Positions 44,037 to 52,982 of a stretch of 64,000 bases of DNA are shown here, one piece after another; positions within the stretch are counted from its first letter, which is position 1, and each line of letters starts with the position of its first letter. Under the pieces are notes generated by a model. That model ran no database searches. It was not told where the DNA came from and was given only the letters and a program-made list of their open reading frames with translations. Origin of the DNA: Chloroflexota bacterium (lineage in GTDB: Bacteria; Chloroflexota; Dehalococcoidia; UBA2979); NCBI GenBank assembly GCA_016875635.1, contig VGPD01000001.1:1-64000 (forward strand). Direction: 5' to 3'. The translations under genes and the position numbers were made by a program.

Positions 44037-44675
44037 ATGGACATCACCTGGCTGGGCAACGCCGCCGTGCGCGTTCGGACTCGCACCGCCGCCGTAGTCA
44101 TGGACCCCTATGACAGGTCGGCGGGCGGCACCATGGGCCGGCCGGATGCGCACATCGTCACCGTCAGCCACGACGACCCGCTGCGGAACGGCGTCAACGC
44201 CGTGGCCCCGGCGGACGGCCCGCCGATCGTCCTCCGCGGCCCTGGCGAGTACGAGATCCGCGGCGTCCAGATCGAGGCGGTCGCCGGCGCCCTCAAGGAG
44301 TCGCTCGACCTTTCCGGCGTGCGCAGCGTGATCTGGCACTTCGCGGCCGAGGATCTGCGCTGGGCGCACCTCGGCGGGCTTGGGACCCAACCGACCAAGG
44401 AGCAGTTGGACCTGCTCTCCGACGTCGACATCGTCATGATTCCCATCGCGCTCGCGGACACCCTCGACCCGAAGGAGGCGGCCCGCGCCATCCGGCACAT
44501 CGAGCCGTCGATCGTCATCCCCGTCGGCTACGACCCCGCGGAGCCGGAGGCGCTCAACGCCTTCCTGGCGGCAGTGGGTGGCAAGCAGGAGCCGCCGGTA
44601 TCGCGTTTCACCGTCAACCGTCGCGGAGGTGACAGCGAGGAATTGCGCGTCGTCCTGCTGGAGGCACGCGCCTAG
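44037..44675 (+). CDS. Degenerate metallo-beta-lactamase-fold protein
   Basis: The 212-residue protein follows the short UlaG/YtkL-like MBL hydrolases in order: ITWLGNAAV, DPYD, VTVSHDD, LRGPGEYEIRGV, AHLGGLG, PSIVIPVGYD. The metal ligands are largely lost. The H-x-H-x-D-H motif reads HDDPLR (only His45 kept), the Asp of HLGDLG is Gly114, and the His of the PxHY segment is Gly164; the first GHS-type His is Asn8. Metal-dependent hydrolysis is therefore unlikely. It is the last gene before a strong terminator. Confidence 0.8.
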   Translation: MDITWLGNAAVRVRTRTAAVVMDPYDRSAGGTMGRPDAHIVTVSHDDPLRNGVNAVAPADGPPIVLRGPGEYEIRGVQIEAVAGALKESLDLSGVRSVIWHFAAEDLRWAHLGGLGTQPTKEQLDLLSDVDIVMIPIALADTLDPKEAARAIRHIEPSIVIPVGYDPAEPEALNAFLAAVGGKQEPPVSRFTVNRRGGDSEELRVVLLEARA

Positions 44676-44699
44676 GCACCATCTCTGTTCATGGAAGAT

Positions 44700-44731
44700 C
44701 GAAAAGGGCGTCCAGCGGGACGCCCTTTTCG
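44700..44731. terminator. Bidirectional rho-independent terminator
   Basis: A 14-bp perfect stem (cgaaaagggcgtcc and its complement) with an AGCG loop is flanked internally by A- and T-tracts on both arms, so it works for the plus-strand MBL gene and for the convergent LysM-M23 gene. Confidence 0.85.
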
Positions 44732-44754
44732 CGTGGTTCGAAGGACACGGAGGT

Positions 44755-45966
44755 CTACGGCAGGTACGCGCTCGGATTCTGGTGCGCGCCGTTGCGGCGT
44801 AACTCGAAGTGCAGATGGGGGCCGGTCACCCGCCCACTCGTACCGGAGTAGCCGATGATATCGCCGGCGCGGACCTTCTGGCCGATCTGGGTGGTGATGC
44901 TGGACAGGTGGGCGTACAGCGTCTCGTACCCGGCGTCGTGCCCGATGATGACGTGGTAGCCGTACGAACAACACGGGTTGCCGCCCGCGAACGTTACGGT
45001 GCCGTCGCGTGCCGCCACGATCTCCCCGCCGTACCCCGTGCCAATGTCGATGCCCAGCGGGTGACTCGGGCCGTAAGGAGAGGTGAGCGGACCTGAGCCC
45101 GGCCAGACCCAGCCGGTGGAGGTGGCCGTGGAGCGGGGCGCCGCGGGGGCCGGAGCGGCCGGCGCCGCAGGGGCAGCGGTCGCGGCGGGGGCCGGACGCG
45201 GGGCAGGCGCCAGCGGCACGATGCGCCCGCCCGGCACGAGGATGAGCGTGCCGTCGCGGAGCCGGTTCGGGTCACCCGCCAGACCGTTCGCGCGGAACTC
45301 CACGATGTCGCGCGACTTCGCGTCATACCGGGACGCGATCTCCGACACCGTCTCGCCGAAGCGGACGGAGTGGATGATGCCCTCCACGCTCGGGATCTGC
45401 AGCGTCATGCCGGGGGTGAGCGAGTCGACGTCGCTCAGGATATCGACGTTGTTCCAGGAGATGTACTTCGACGCGATGCCGAAGCGGGCGGCGATGCCGG
45501 AGACGGTGTCGCCGTTCTGGACCTTGTACTCGAAGAAGATCGGCGTTCGGTCCGTCTGCTGGGCAGGGCCGCCCGCGCCCTGGCCGTTCTGCTGCTGCTG
45601 TAGGAGCGCCTGGCGCGCCGCGTCCGTCGAGTTCTGGGCAGAGAGGACGGCGTCCCCGGTGACCTGCGGCGCGACAATCGTCAGCGGGACGGCGCGCGCG
45701 GCGAGCTCTGAACCGGCTCCAGCACCCGAAGCGGCTGGCAAACCGGGGAGCGAGATGCGGTTGGCGGCCAACAACGGTTGGGTCGCCGTGCCAGCGACAC
45801 GGACCGGGAAGAACCCGGCGAAGACCAGGACACCGAGGAGTGCGGCGAAAGCGCCCGAGGGTGCGAGGGAGAGGCGGCGGTGGCGTTGAGGCTGCGCGTG
45901 CAGGCGCGCACGGAGCAACGTTCGGCTACGGCGCGGGCGCGTGGGTGGAGCAATGGTGCCTCGCAA
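44755..45966 (-). CDS. LysM and M23 domain peptidoglycan hydrolase
   Basis: From the TTG at 45966 the protein has 403 residues: a basic N-terminus, one membrane span or uncleaved signal (FAALLGVLVFAGFFPV), a low-complexity part, two LysM domains (YKVQNGDTVSGIAARFG and HSVRFGETVSEIASRYD), an Ala/Pro linker and a C-terminal M23 domain. Zinc ligands are in HPLGIDIG and PHLHFEL. A cysteine pair (GGNPCCSYGY) sits in the domain. The frame is open to an ATG at 46140, but that extra part is not protein-like, so the start is uncertain. Confidence 0.85.
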   Translation of the reverse strand: MRGTIAPPTRPRRSRTLLRARLHAQPQRHRRLSLAPSGAFAALLGVLVFAGFFPVRVAGTATQPLLAANRISLPGLPAASGAGAGSELAARAVPLTIVAPQVTGDAVLSAQNSTDAARQALLQQQQNGQGAGGPAQQTDRTPIFFEYKVQNGDTVSGIAARFGIASKYISWNNVDILSDVDSLTPGMTLQIPSVEGIIHSVRFGETVSEIASRYDAKSRDIVEFRANGLAGDPNRLRDGTLILVPGGRIVPLAPAPRPAPAATAAPAAPAAPAPAAPRSTATSTGWVWPGSGPLTSPYGPSHPLGIDIGTGYGGEIVAARDGTVTFAGGNPCCSYGYHVIIGHDAGYETLYAHLSSITTQIGQKVRAGDIIGYSGTSGRVTGPHLHFELRRNGAHQNPSAYLP

Positions 45967-46287
45967 GAGAGACCCCCCACTGGGCCGAGGCACGCCTCGG
46001 CCGGCTCCCGTTCTGACCGCCCCTGACGGGCGGCGCCCAGGCCGGCAATCCCGGCTCCCCGCGCGACTGGACGTATTGTGCTTTGCGGTACAAACCGCTG
46101 GGCACTGCGGGATCGTACCATGTGAACCCGGCTTAACCATGTGAGTTAGTGAGAAATAGGCACATACCCAGGTAGGGTATTCTGATGCACTTGAACGCCT
46201 CGATCTGGGCCGGTATCACCGGCGTCCGCTCCCTGAGCGTGCCCGGAACGCTGCCCCGGCCGCTGCTGTCGGATACGGAATCCTGCG
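45967..46287 (-). other. Intergenic region and leader of the LysM-M23 gene
   Basis: This stretch of about 320 bases has no convincing gene. It contains several hairpins on the leader side (9-bp ggccgaggc/gcctcggcc at 45983-46002; ccgccc/gggcgg at 46017-46033; gccggt/accggc at 46209-46223) and an ATACCC-5-GGGTAT inverted repeat at 46164-46180 that may be an operator. No clear promoter or known riboswitch was recognised. Confidence 0.3.
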
Positions 46288-47724
46288 CTACATCCCCTTG
46301 AGGGTCGCCAGGAATTCGACGTTGTCCACCGTGCGGCTGAGTCGCTCGATGATCCGCTCCGCGGCGTCGCCGGAGTCTTCCTCGAGCATCGAGGCCATGC
46401 GGCGGAGCAGCCACACCTGCTTCAGTTCATCCTCGCCGAACAGGAGATCCTCACGCCGCGTCGACGAGGCGAGCACGTCGATGGCCGGGAAGATCCGCTT
46501 CTCCGCGAGCCGGCGGGAGAGCCGCAGCTCCATGTTCCCGGTGCCCTTGAACTCCTCGAAGATGACGTCGTCCATCCGCGAGCCGGTCTCCACGAGACAG
46601 GTCGCGATGATCGTCAGGCTGCCGCCCTCTTCCGTGTTGCGGGCCGCGCCGAAGAACCGCTTTGGCGGGTACAGCGCGATGGGGTCCATACCGCCGGAGA
46701 GCGTGCGGCCGGAGGTCGGCATCGCCGTGTTGTACGCGCGCGCCAGGCGGGTGATCGAGTCCATCAGGATCACGACATCCACGCCGCCCTCGACCAGGCG
46801 CTTCGCGCGTTCCAGCGCCGCCTCGGTCACCCGGGTGTGGTCCTCCACCGGCTCGTCGAACGTGGAGGCGATGACCTCCCCGCGCACGGAGCGGCGCATG
46901 TCCGTGACTTCCTCGGGGCGCTCGCCGATCAGCAGCACCATCAGGTGCGCCTCCGGGTGGTTCGCCGTGATGCCGTGGGCGATCGACTTCAGCAGCATCG
47001 TCTTGCCGGCCTTCGGCGGGGAGACGATGAGGCCGCGCTGGCCCTTGCCGACCGGGGAGAAGAGGTCCACCGTCCGCTGGGAGACCTCGTGCTGCACCGT
47101 CTCCAGACGAAACTTCTGGTTCGGGAAGATTGGCGTCAGCGCGTCGAAGTCGGGCCGGCGCTTGGCTTCCTCGGGGTCCATGCCGTTGACCGCGTCCACT
47201 CGGAGGAGGCCGTAGTACTTCTCGGAGGTCTTCGGCTGGCGTACCTGGCCGGTGACGTAGTCGCCGGATCGAAGGCCGAAGCGGCGGATCTGTGACTGCG
47301 AGACGTAGACGTCGTTCGGGCCGGGGAGCAGCCGCTCGCCGCGGAGGAAGCCGAAACCGTCGTCCACGACATTCAGGATGCCGCCGGAGAAGATCGTCCC
47401 GTTCCGTTCGGCCTGCGCCTCCAGGATGCGGAAGATCAGCTCCTGTTTGAGCATCCCCCCCGCGCCCTCAATGTCGAATTCCTCCTCGGCCATCTCGATG
47501 AGGTCTTCGCGAGGCTGGGTCTCGAGTTCGGCGATGTGGAGGACGGGGACCGTCGGGTCGATGTCGGGCAACTGCTCCAGGGAGGGGTCACCCTGCGGCG
47601 GACGGCCGTTGCCGCCGCGCGTGCCTCCGGGGCGGCGACCGCCGCCACCACCACCGGGCCTGCGTCGAGTTCGGTTCGGGACATCCGAAGACGCGAGATC
47701 GCGTCCGCGCGGGGATGTGGTCAT
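46288..47724 (-). CDS. rho: Transcription termination factor Rho
   Basis: Rho is a hexameric RNA-dependent helicase that ends transcription. The 478-residue protein starts at the ATG at 47724 (AGGTGG upstream) rather than at 47874. It has a long Arg/Gly-rich N-terminal insertion ([16 protein letters not shown], about 18-45), the Rho N-terminal and cold-shock-like RNA-binding domains ([26 protein letters not shown]), and the ATPase with Walker [13 protein letters not shown] and [15 protein letters not shown]. Basic Gly-rich inserts are common in high-GC bacteria. The 197-base leader to 47921 shows no known regulator. Confidence 0.95.
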   Translation of the reverse strand: MTTSPRGRDLASSDVPNRTRRRPGGGGGGRRPGGTRGGNGRPPQGDPSLEQLPDIDPTVPVLHIAELETQPREDLIEMAEEEFDIEGAGGMLKQELIFRILEAQAERNGTIFSGGILNVVDDGFGFLRGERLLPGPNDVYVSQSQIRRFGLRSGDYVTGQVRQPKTSEKYYGLLRVDAVNGMDPEEAKRRPDFDALTPIFPNQKFRLETVQHEVSQRTVDLFSPVGKGQRGLIVSPPKAGKTMLLKSIAHGITANHPEAHLMVLLIGERPEEVTDMRRSVRGEVIASTFDEPVEDHTRVTEAALERAKRLVEGGVDVVILMDSITRLARAYNTAMPTSGRTLSGGMDPIALYPPKRFFGAARNTEEGGSLTIIATCLVETGSRMDDVIFEEFKGTGNMELRLSRRLAEKRIFPAIDVLASSTRREDLLFGEDELKQVWLLRRMASMLEEDSGDAAERIIERLSRTVDNVEFLATLKGM

Positions 47725-47902
47725 GGAACCACCTGAGTCTGTGCGGGTCTGGATGGATACAACCTGCTCGATCGCAGGCGCCCGGCGCGCAGGGGTGGCA
47801 CGAGGGGCTTCACAGGGAGCGGTCACGAGCGTGACGGCTCTCTGACTGTAGGCGTAAATCCGGCCGGAGGGCAAGTGCCATTCCCGCGCATCCCTCCCGT
47901 AG

Positions 47903-47930
47903 CCGGTCTATTCGATGACCGTTAGACCGG
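47903..47930 (-). terminator. Inverted repeat overlapping the transaldolase stop codon
   Basis: An 8-bp perfect stem (ccggtcta / tagaccgg) with a 12-base loop spans the stop codon of the transaldolase gene. It has no T-run, so it is a weak terminator at most. Confidence 0.3.
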
Positions 47931-48569
47931 CGCGTACTTCTTCGCGTCCGCCAGGAAGATCTCGATCCCCTTGTCCGTCAGGGGGTGGTCCACCATCTGG
48001 AACAGCACCGCTGCCGGGATCGTCGCGATGTGGGAGCCCGCCAGCGCAGCCTCCGTCACGTCGCGTGGGCCGCGGATCGAGGCGGCAAGCACCTCGCAAT
48101 CGATCTGGTAGGTGTCAAATACCTGCACGATCTCCCGGATCACTTCCATGCCGTCGTGCCCGGCGTCGTTCAGCCGGCCAACAAACGGCGAGACGAACGC
48201 GGCCCCGGCCTTCGCTGCAAGGAGCGCCTGGTTCGCCGAGAAGATCAGCGTCGTGTTGACCCGGATGCCCTCGGCGCTCACCCGCCTGATCGCCGCCAGC
48301 CCCACCTCGGTCATCGGGATCTTCACCGCGATGTTCGGGTGCCATGCCGCGACGCGGCGTGCCTCTTCGACCAGCGCTTCCAGTTCCGTCGAGATGCACT
48401 CGGCGGAGATCGGGCCGTCCACGACCGAGCAGATTTCGAGGACGCGTGCCTTGTAGTCGACGCCCTCGCGCGCGACGAGGGTCGGGTTCGTCGTTACGCC
48501 GTCGAGCACGCCCATCGCCGCGCCGCGGCGAATGTCGTCGATGTTGGCGGTGTCGAGGAAGATCTTCAT
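47922..48569 (-). CDS. Transaldolase / fructose-6-phosphate aldolase family
   Basis: A small (215-residue) TalC/FSA-type aldolase. It starts [16 protein letters not shown] and has [14 protein letters not shown], the Schiff-base lysine in [34 protein letters not shown] and a C-terminal helix. Most such short proteins are transaldolases of the pentose-phosphate pathway; a few are fructose-6-phosphate aldolases, and sequence alone does not separate them securely. It lies between the DUF2269-like gene and rho, all on the minus strand. Confidence 0.92.
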   Translation of the reverse strand: MKIFLDTANIDDIRRGAAMGVLDGVTTNPTLVAREGVDYKARVLEICSVVDGPISAECISTELEALVEEARRVAAWHPNIAVKIPMTEVGLAAIRRVSAEGIRVNTTLIFSANQALLAAKAGAAFVSPFVGRLNDAGHDGMEVIREIVQVFDTYQIDCEVLAASIRGPRDVTEAALAGSHIATIPAAVLFQMVDHPLTDKGIEIFLADAKKYAPV

Positions 48570-48617
48570 GTGCGGCCTCGGATCGTGTGCCTGTCCAGGC
48601 GATGCTGGAAGGGCGGG

Positions 48618-49085
48618 CTAGAACGGCTTGAAGACGGGGAGCCAGACCATCAGAGGAATGGTGGCGACGATCAGCGTACCGAAGACGAGCGGGACTTTGT
48701 CCTCCAGCGCGTCGTGCAATTCGGGTGTTTCGGAACCATGCTTCCGCGCTGCCAGCGCGAGGTAGCGCACGCGACGCAGGCCGATCCCCATCAGCGGGAC
48801 GAAGATGAAGATGTCTAGCATCGTCAGCACCTGGAGCGCCACCAGCCAGCCGGTGGTGATCACGTTCCAGTCCGCCGCGGTCGCCCAGAAATAGCCCGAG
48901 AAGAACGTCGCGATGAGCCCCGGGAGCAGCACCAGCGTCTCGCCGCGCTGCGCTTCGTTCAGTAGGAACGACTTCTCCTCGATGGTCGGCGCCACCCAGG
49001 CCTTCCAGATCGGCACCACGGTGGCGCCCACCCCTCCCATCATGAGGAAGAGCGAGGTCAGGTGGAGGAACCGCCAGAATGTCAC
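48618..49085 (-). CDS. DUF2269-like integral membrane protein
   Basis: The 155-residue protein has four membrane spans: FLHLTSLFLMMGGVGATVV, TLVLLPGLIATFFSGYFWA, WLVALQVLTMLDIFIFVPLMGI and VPLVFGTLIVATIPLMVWLP. The His in the first span and the arrangement resemble the DUF2269/CopD-like group, whose function is unknown. GTG start, overlapping the pyrG stop by 4 bases, so it is translationally coupled to CTP synthase. The upstream open frame to 49892 is antisense shadow. Confidence 0.7.
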   Translation of the reverse strand: MTFWRFLHLTSLFLMMGGVGATVVPIWKAWVAPTIEEKSFLLNEAQRGETLVLLPGLIATFFSGYFWATAADWNVITTGWLVALQVLTMLDIFIFVPLMGIGLRRVRYLALAARKHGSETPELHDALEDKVPLVFGTLIVATIPLMVWLPVFKPF

Positions 49086-50719
49086 GCGACGCCGGAGGCC
49101 GAGGCGGCCGAGGCGCGCGCCTGCTGGCGCTTCACCGCCGCGCCGATGAAGTCGCGGAACAGGGGGTTCGGCTGGTTCGGGCGGCTCGTGAACTCCGGGT
49201 GGAACTGCGCCCCCACCATGAACGGGTGGTCGCGCAGCTCGCAGATCTCCACGAGCCCCGTGCCCGCGTCGCGTCCAGCGACGACCAGACCCGCCTGCTC
49301 GAGCTGAGGCAGCAGCGCGTTGTTCACCTCGTACCGGTGGCGGTGACGCTCGCGCGCCATCTCGGTGCCGTAGGCCGCGGCCGCCTTGGTCCCCGGCATC
49401 AGCAGGCAGTCGTACCCGCCGAGGCGCATCGTGCCACCCATCTCGTGGACCTCCTGCTGCTCGGAGAGCAGCGAGATCACCGGGAACGGGGCGCGCGGGT
49501 CGGCCTCGGTCGTGTTCGCGCCTGGCATCCCGGCCACGTTGCGCGCGAACTCGACCACGAGCATCTGCAGGCCCAGGCAGTCGCCGAGGTACGGGATCTT
49601 CTGTTCGCGCGCGTAGCGCACGGCCTGGATCTTCCCCTCCATCCCGCGGTCGCCGAAACCGGGGCAGAGCAGGATCCCGTCCACGTCGCCGATCACCTGC
49701 GCCGGGTCGCCGCCCTCGAGCTCCTCCGAATGCACCCAGCGGATGTCGAGCGCGGCGTGGTGGTGGACGCCCGCGTGGACGAGGGCTTCCTTGATCGAGA
49801 GGTAGGCGTCGTGCAGTTCGACGTATTTGCCGACGATCGCGATGCTGACCGCCCGCTCCGGGCGGTGCAGCCGTTCGACGAACTGCGCCCACTCCTCGAG
49901 GTTGGGCCGTGCCGTGCCGAGGTCGAGCGCCTTCGTCACGAGGTCGCCGAGCCCCGTCGCTTCGAGGATCAGCGGTACCTCGTAGATCGACTCGGCCGTC
50001 TGGAGCGCGATCACCGCTTCTTTCTGCACGTTGCAGAACAGCGCCATCTTCTCGCGCAGGCTCTCCGGGACGGGGTGGTCGGAGCGCGCCACGATCACGT
50101 CCGGCTGGATGCCGAAGGAGCGCAGTTCGCGCACGGAGTGCTGCGTCGGCTTCGTCTTCAGTTCGTGCGTCGAGCCGATGTGCGGCAGCAGCGTCACATG
50201 GATCGAGATGGTCTCGTCCTTCGGGGAGGCGTAGCGCATCTGGCTGATCGCCTCGAGGAACACCTGGCCCTCGATGTCGCCCACCGTGCCGCCGACCTCG
50301 ACGATCACCACGTCCGCCCGCGGGCTGGTCGCCGCCAGGCGCATCCGGCGCTTGATCTCGTTCGTGACGTGCGGGATCGCCTGGATCGTGCCGCCGAGGT
50401 AGTCCCCACGGCGCTCCTTCCGGATCACCTCTTCGTAGATCTGTCCGGAGGATGAGGAGTTCAGCTTCGACAGGTCAGCCGCGAGGAACCGCTCATAGTG
50501 CCCGAGGTCGAGGTCGGTCTCGGCGCCGTCGTCGGTCACGAAGACCTCGCCGTGCTGGTACGGCGACATCGTGCCAGGGTCCACGTTGATATACGGGTCG
50601 AGCTTCAGGATGGAGACGGAGAGCCCGCGCGCCTTCAGGATCCGGCCGAGTGAGGCGGACACGATCCCCTTCCCTACGGAAGAAACCACACCGCCGGTGA
50701 CGAAGATGTACTTGGCCAT
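49082..50719 (-). CDS. pyrG: CTP synthase
   Basis: PyrG aminates UTP to CTP. The 545-residue protein has the synthetase domain (about 1-265: YIFVTGGVVSSVGKGI, SILKLDPYINVDPGTM, EVFVTDDGAETDLDLGHYERF) and the class I glutaminase domain (about 290-530) with the catalytic Cys in YLGDCLGLQM and His/Glu in QFHPEFTS. A gaagg ribosome-binding site precedes the ATG. The upstream 118 bases to the divergent methyltransferase gene contain TAGAGT/TACTCT elements near 50763 that could serve either direction. Confidence 0.97.
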   Translation of the reverse strand: MAKYIFVTGGVVSSVGKGIVSASLGRILKARGLSVSILKLDPYINVDPGTMSPYQHGEVFVTDDGAETDLDLGHYERFLAADLSKLNSSSSGQIYEEVIRKERRGDYLGGTIQAIPHVTNEIKRRMRLAATSPRADVVIVEVGGTVGDIEGQVFLEAISQMRYASPKDETISIHVTLLPHIGSTHELKTKPTQHSVRELRSFGIQPDVIVARSDHPVPESLREKMALFCNVQKEAVIALQTAESIYEVPLILEATGLGDLVTKALDLGTARPNLEEWAQFVERLHRPERAVSIAIVGKYVELHDAYLSIKEALVHAGVHHHAALDIRWVHSEELEGGDPAQVIGDVDGILLCPGFGDRGMEGKIQAVRYAREQKIPYLGDCLGLQMLVVEFARNVAGMPGANTTEADPRAPFPVISLLSEQQEVHEMGGTMRLGGYDCLLMPGTKAAAAYGTEMARERHRHRYEVNNALLPQLEQAGLVVAGRDAGTGLVEICELRDHPFMVGAQFHPEFTSRPNQPNPLFRDFIGAAVKRQQARASAASASGVA

Positions 50720-50837
50720 ACCTTCGGGCTGCCGATCGTCGGGGAGACGTCCGCGGATTCCCTACTCTACCCGCCCTCGCCGAGGGGTGTCGAACCAGCG
50801 TTTGTCACCACTCGACACTCTCCCCGAAGATCGAGGC

Positions 50838-51671
50838 GTGACCGCTCCCTACGACCCCACGCTCTTCAGCGGCACGGCCGCCCACTACCTGCGCGGGCGG
50901 CCGCCGTACTCCCGCTCACTCTCCGAGTTCCTGGCGACGGAGGCCCACCTACCCGGGCATCGCGCGCTCGACGTCGGCTGCGGGCCGGGCACCGTCGCCG
51001 TCGATCTCGCCCCGTACGCCGCCGAGGTCGTGGGCCTCGACCCGGACGGCGAAATGCTGGCGGAAGCGGCGGCCTACGCGGGGCGTCGAGGCGTGCGGAA
51101 CGTTCGCTGGCTGCAGGGGCGCGCGGAGGACCTTCCGGCGCTCGCCCTCGGACGGTTCGCGCTCGTCGTGTTCGCCCAGTCGTTCCACTGGACTGACCGC
51201 GAGTCCGTCGCCGAGGTGGTCTACGACCTGCTGGAGCCGGGCGGTGTCATCGCGTTGGTGAGCCACATGGTCGAAGGACGCCCGCGCCTGGTGGGCCCCG
51301 CCGGGGCTCCGCCGATCCCCCACGATGCCATCAAAGAGGTCATCGGCCGTTACCTCGGGCCGGACCGGCGGGCGGGCCAGGGCACGGTCGTGCTTCCAAC
51401 TGAGCGGTACGAAACACTGTTCACCCGCACCCGCTTCGGGCGTCCGCGGACGGTCTACCTCGATGGGCGGGCTGATCTCGTCCAGTCCGTCGAGGACGTG
51501 CTGGCGAGCGTCCATTCGATGTCGTACGCCGCGCCGCCGCTCTTCGGCGACCGGCTGGAGGCGTTCGACGCCGACCTGCGCGCGTTGCTGACATCGACTT
51601 CCCCTGCCGGCACGTTCTGGGATTGGCCCGGCGACACCGAGGTGCTGCTGGCCCGGAAGCCGGCCTTGTAG
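50838..51671 (+). CDS. Class I SAM-dependent methyltransferase
   Basis: The 277-residue protein starts at GTG 50838, giving YDPTLFSGTAAHYLRGRPPYS as the start. SAM motif I is RALDVGCGPGTVAVDLAP, motif II VVGLDPDGEMLAEA, and RFALVVFAQSFHWTD follows, the pattern of UbiE-like small-molecule methyltransferases with the FHW signature. Substrate unknown. It is divergent from pyrG and stands alone before the sensor-LuxR gene, 145 bases downstream. Confidence 0.85.
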   Translation: MTAPYDPTLFSGTAAHYLRGRPPYSRSLSEFLATEAHLPGHRALDVGCGPGTVAVDLAPYAAEVVGLDPDGEMLAEAAAYAGRRGVRNVRWLQGRAEDLPALALGRFALVVFAQSFHWTDRESVAEVVYDLLEPGGVIALVSHMVEGRPRLVGPAGAPPIPHDAIKEVIGRYLGPDRRAGQGTVVLPTERYETLFTRTRFGRPRTVYLDGRADLVQSVEDVLASVHSMSYAAPPLFGDRLEAFDADLRALLTSTSPAGTFWDWPGDTEVLLARKPAL

Positions 51672-51816
51672 ATTCGAATCCGCTCCCGAGGCGGCCGAAT
51701 ACCACCGCCGGATGCGTCTCGATCGGTGACAATCCCTCCCGAGGGGGACGCCTGCTCGGGGCGTCGAGGACAGCATGGGGCGCACCAGACACACACCTAT
51801 TCGGAAGGACGCCCCC

Positions 51817-52857
51817 GTGACTGCCTATACCGCCGCCCTCGATGCCACGGCTGGAACATCGCCCGAGGCGCCCGCCGCCCCGGCGCCCGGTCGCTTCCGT
51901 CGCATGCTCGACCCCGTATGGGGATGGAAGGTGCCGAAGCGGGTAGCGTACGTCGCCCTCCAGTTCCCGCTCGGCCTTGCCTACTTCGTCTTCATCGCCG
52001 TCGTCTTCTCCACCGGCGGCGCGCTCGCCTGGTCGATCCCCGGTCTCGCCCTGATCCTCCTTGGGGTCATCGCTTCCCGCTGGGCGGGCGACCTCGAGGC
52101 GTGGCTCGCCTGTCGTCTCGTCGGCACCGAGATTCGACGTCCCCCCACCTGGTACGAAAAGGATGTGCCGAAGCGCGAGCAGGCGAAGCAGGTCCTCACC
52201 GACCCCTCCACCTGGACCGGCCTCGTCTACCTCGGCTCCCACCTCGTGACCGGGATCGTCGCGCTCGTTGTGTTCTCGGTCCTCTCGGCGACCTCAGTCC
52301 TGTTTTCACTCGCTCCGCTGCTCGCCACAGGGGTTGGTCCCTTCGACGAGCCCCACGAGGCGGTGATCAACTTCGGCGATGTCCCAGCGGGCGACATCGT
52401 CTTCGACTTCGGGTCGTGGGGCGCCATCGACTCTGTTGCGGAGACGCTCTGGTTCGTCCCGCTTGGCCTGCTGGGCATCGTCGCGACGGCGTACGCCGCC
52501 TCCGGCTGGGCCGTCCTTCACGCGAAGTGGGCCCGGCTGATGCTCGGTAGCCGCGCGCGCGACATCCCCGCCCCACCCGCGACCATCGAGGACGGCCCGG
52601 CCGCCGAGCCCGTCACCCTCGACGCGCGCATCGCCACCCTGACCTCGCGCGAGCGGGATGTCCTCCTGCTGATCGCCCGCGGCTACTCGAACGCCGAGAT
52701 CGCCGAGGCGTTCGTCGTCAGCGAGGGCACCGTGAAGACCCATGTGAAGCGCATCCTCGCCAAGCTCGATGTGCGCGACCGCACCCAGGCCGCCGTCCTC
52801 TCCTTCGACTCCGGCTTCGTCACTCCCGAGCGCGCCTCCGAACCCGAGCCCCGGTAG
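51817..52857 (+). CDS. Membrane sensor domain fused to a LuxR-type HTH
   Basis: The 346-residue protein starts at GTG with ggaagga upstream. Four membrane spans ([71 protein letters not shown]) form a domain like the putative sensor (PF13796) found in front of actinobacterial histidine kinases. The C-terminus (about 277-340) is a LuxR/Nar[26 protein letters not shown]...[17 protein letters not shown]. No kinase or receiver domain is present, so it may be a one-step membrane-tethered regulator. Confidence 0.8.
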   Translation: MTAYTAALDATAGTSPEAPAAPAPGRFRRMLDPVWGWKVPKRVAYVALQFPLGLAYFVFIAVVFSTGGALAWSIPGLALILLGVIASRWAGDLEAWLACRLVGTEIRRPPTWYEKDVPKREQAKQVLTDPSTWTGLVYLGSHLVTGIVALVVFSVLSATSVLFSLAPLLATGVGPFDEPHEAVINFGDVPAGDIVFDFGSWGAIDSVAETLWFVPLGLLGIVATAYAASGWAVLHAKWARLMLGSRARDIPAPPATIEDGPAAEPVTLDARIATLTSRERDVLLLIARGYSNAEIAEAFVVSEGTVKTHVKRILAKLDVRDRTQAAVLSFDSGFVTPERASEPEPR

Positions 52858-52861
52858 TGGA

Positions 52862-52890
52862 GTCGGGGTCGCGCACCGGGTGACCCCGAC
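52862..52890 (+). terminator. Hairpin after the sensor-LuxR gene
   Basis: A 9-bp perfect stem (gtcggggtc / gaccccgac) with an 11-base loop lies 4 bases after the stop codon. No T-run follows. Confidence 0.4.
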
Positions 52891-52982
52891 CTCCTGCCAG
52901 ATTCGGGCGGCGGCGCGGTACGATAGGTGACCGCGCGAGCCCCGATCCCCAGGGGGTGGCGCGTGCCGCAAAGGCGACGACC

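Noticed and set aside
44037..44675. Active UlaG-like lactonase or RNase-type MBL enzyme
   Set aside because: Most metal ligands are substituted, so an active hydrolase call is not supported.
45967..46140. c-di-AMP (ydaO-type) riboswitch before the LysM-M23 gene
   Set aside because: Position and gene type fit and there are GGGGAGCC/GAACGGGAGCC stretches, but the conserved GGGGTGAA and AACCCGACAGCTAACC parts are absent in the expected order.
46137..46163. N-terminal extension of the LysM-M23 protein to the ATG at 46140
   Set aside because: The added 58 residues are Cys/Arg/Pro-rich and not protein-like, and they would translate a hairpin-rich leader.
52927..52955. Leaderless start of cysE at the GTG after TACGAT (52919-52924)
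   Set aside because: That GTG is not in the cysE frame; the in-frame starts are 52956 and 52983.
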